From: Roseburia zhanii
Lineage (GTDB): Bacteria > Bacillota > Clostridia > Lachnospirales > Lachnospiraceae
Assembly: GCF_014287635.1 (NCBI RefSeq)
Contig: NZ_JACOPH010000005.1
Span: 62,001-126,000, forward strand
DNA: 64,000 bases
Direction of reading: 5' to 3'
In this document: positions 63,816 through 64,000 of the stretch, piece after piece
Numbering within the stretch: position 1 is the first letter of the stretch
How the letters are laid out: every line of letters starts with the position of its first letter
Notes under the pieces: generated by a model
Told to the model about the DNA's origin: nothing
Databases searched by the model: none
The model's input: the letters and a program-made list of their open reading frames with translations, nothing else
Made by a program: the position numbers and the translations under genes

Positions 63816-64000
63816 TTTGTTTCTCCCATCTGTTAGTATCTTATTACTGCCTGTATTTTTTTCAAGAAATTCCGATTGTTGCTTACATTATACTTCGTCC
63901 ATCTCTCTAAGGACAGTGGGATGTTGTGATGAAAGTGAGAGAGATCGCTTACCTGTCAGACAATTTATCTTACTATATTTTTTGCACGATAAATTTACTG

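Noticed and set aside
1..64000. CRISPR array or additional rRNA/tRNA genes
   Set aside because: No regularly spaced direct repeats were found, and only one cloverleaf (tRNA-Gly) was recognised by eye.

Overview
The window looks like chromosomal DNA of a spore-forming gut Lachnospiraceae bacterium (Roseburia, Agathobacter or a close relative). The basis is moderate-to-low GC, SpoVA and PdaA sporulation genes, LL-diaminopimelate aminotransferase, ANTAR-linked glutamine synthetase, a CD1871A-type redox peptide, and large secreted GH43/LamG/Ig/LRR glycan proteins. All calls come from reading motifs and protein resemblance; no database was searched.

Layout. 1-10.7 kb: folC (cut by the window edge), degV, a transglutaminase lipoprotein, an M18 aminopeptidase, a small conserved protein, a cold-shock protein, a SpoIID-like/peptidoglycan-binding protein, tRNA-Gly, a HAD phosphatase, an alpha/beta hydrolase and asnA. 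10.7-16.5 kb: a tight minus-strand block hisA-glnA-ANTAR regulator-dapF-dapL-nfo (nitrogen, lysine/peptidoglycan and DNA repair). 16.6-21.5 kb: a giant secreted GH43 enzyme. 21.7-27.1 kb: a three-gene JetA/JetB/JetC (Wadjet/MksBEF-like) SMC operon with no JetD nuclease beside it. 27.4-33.7 kb: pdaA, an MFS transporter with DAHP synthase, a PurF paralogue lacking its glutaminase nucleophile, a ferredoxin and a cell-wall amidase. 33.8-44.2 kb: a glycan locus (GH2; GH43+LRR; LamG/Ig binding protein; GH43+AbfB+LRR), probably for arabinose-containing plant polysaccharides. 44.4-48.3 kb: a two-component system divergent from a membrane redox relay (CXXC peptide, NapH-like ferredoxin, TlpA lipoprotein). 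48.4-54.8 kb: two lipoproteins, a partial spoVA operon under a sigma-G-like promoter, a RibU-like ECF S component and tex. 55.1-57.8 kb: a GLUG-repeat surface protein followed by a Cu/Zn-SOD remnant. 58-60.6 kb: a metal-efflux operon with a near-consensus promoter and an ArsR/SmtB-type operator. 60.7-63.0 kb: mobile-element debris (transposase fragment, oriT-like hairpin, truncated MobA/MobL relaxase, frameshifted MATE pump). 63.2-63.8 kb: a small membrane protein and a PPC/DUF296 protein.

The most unusual non-coding signal is a set of short insertion-like elements carrying strings of internal hairpins. Family A (about 2001, 8785 and 27202) has GTTACTGTT ends; two copies have about 8-bp target duplications and differ by a precise 53-bp hairpin module. 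Family B (5020-5214) has 17-bp perfect inverted ends resembling those of family A and a perfect 8-bp duplication. The most unusual protein-level signals are the Jet operon without JetD and the PurF paralogue in which Gly replaces the catalytic Cys.
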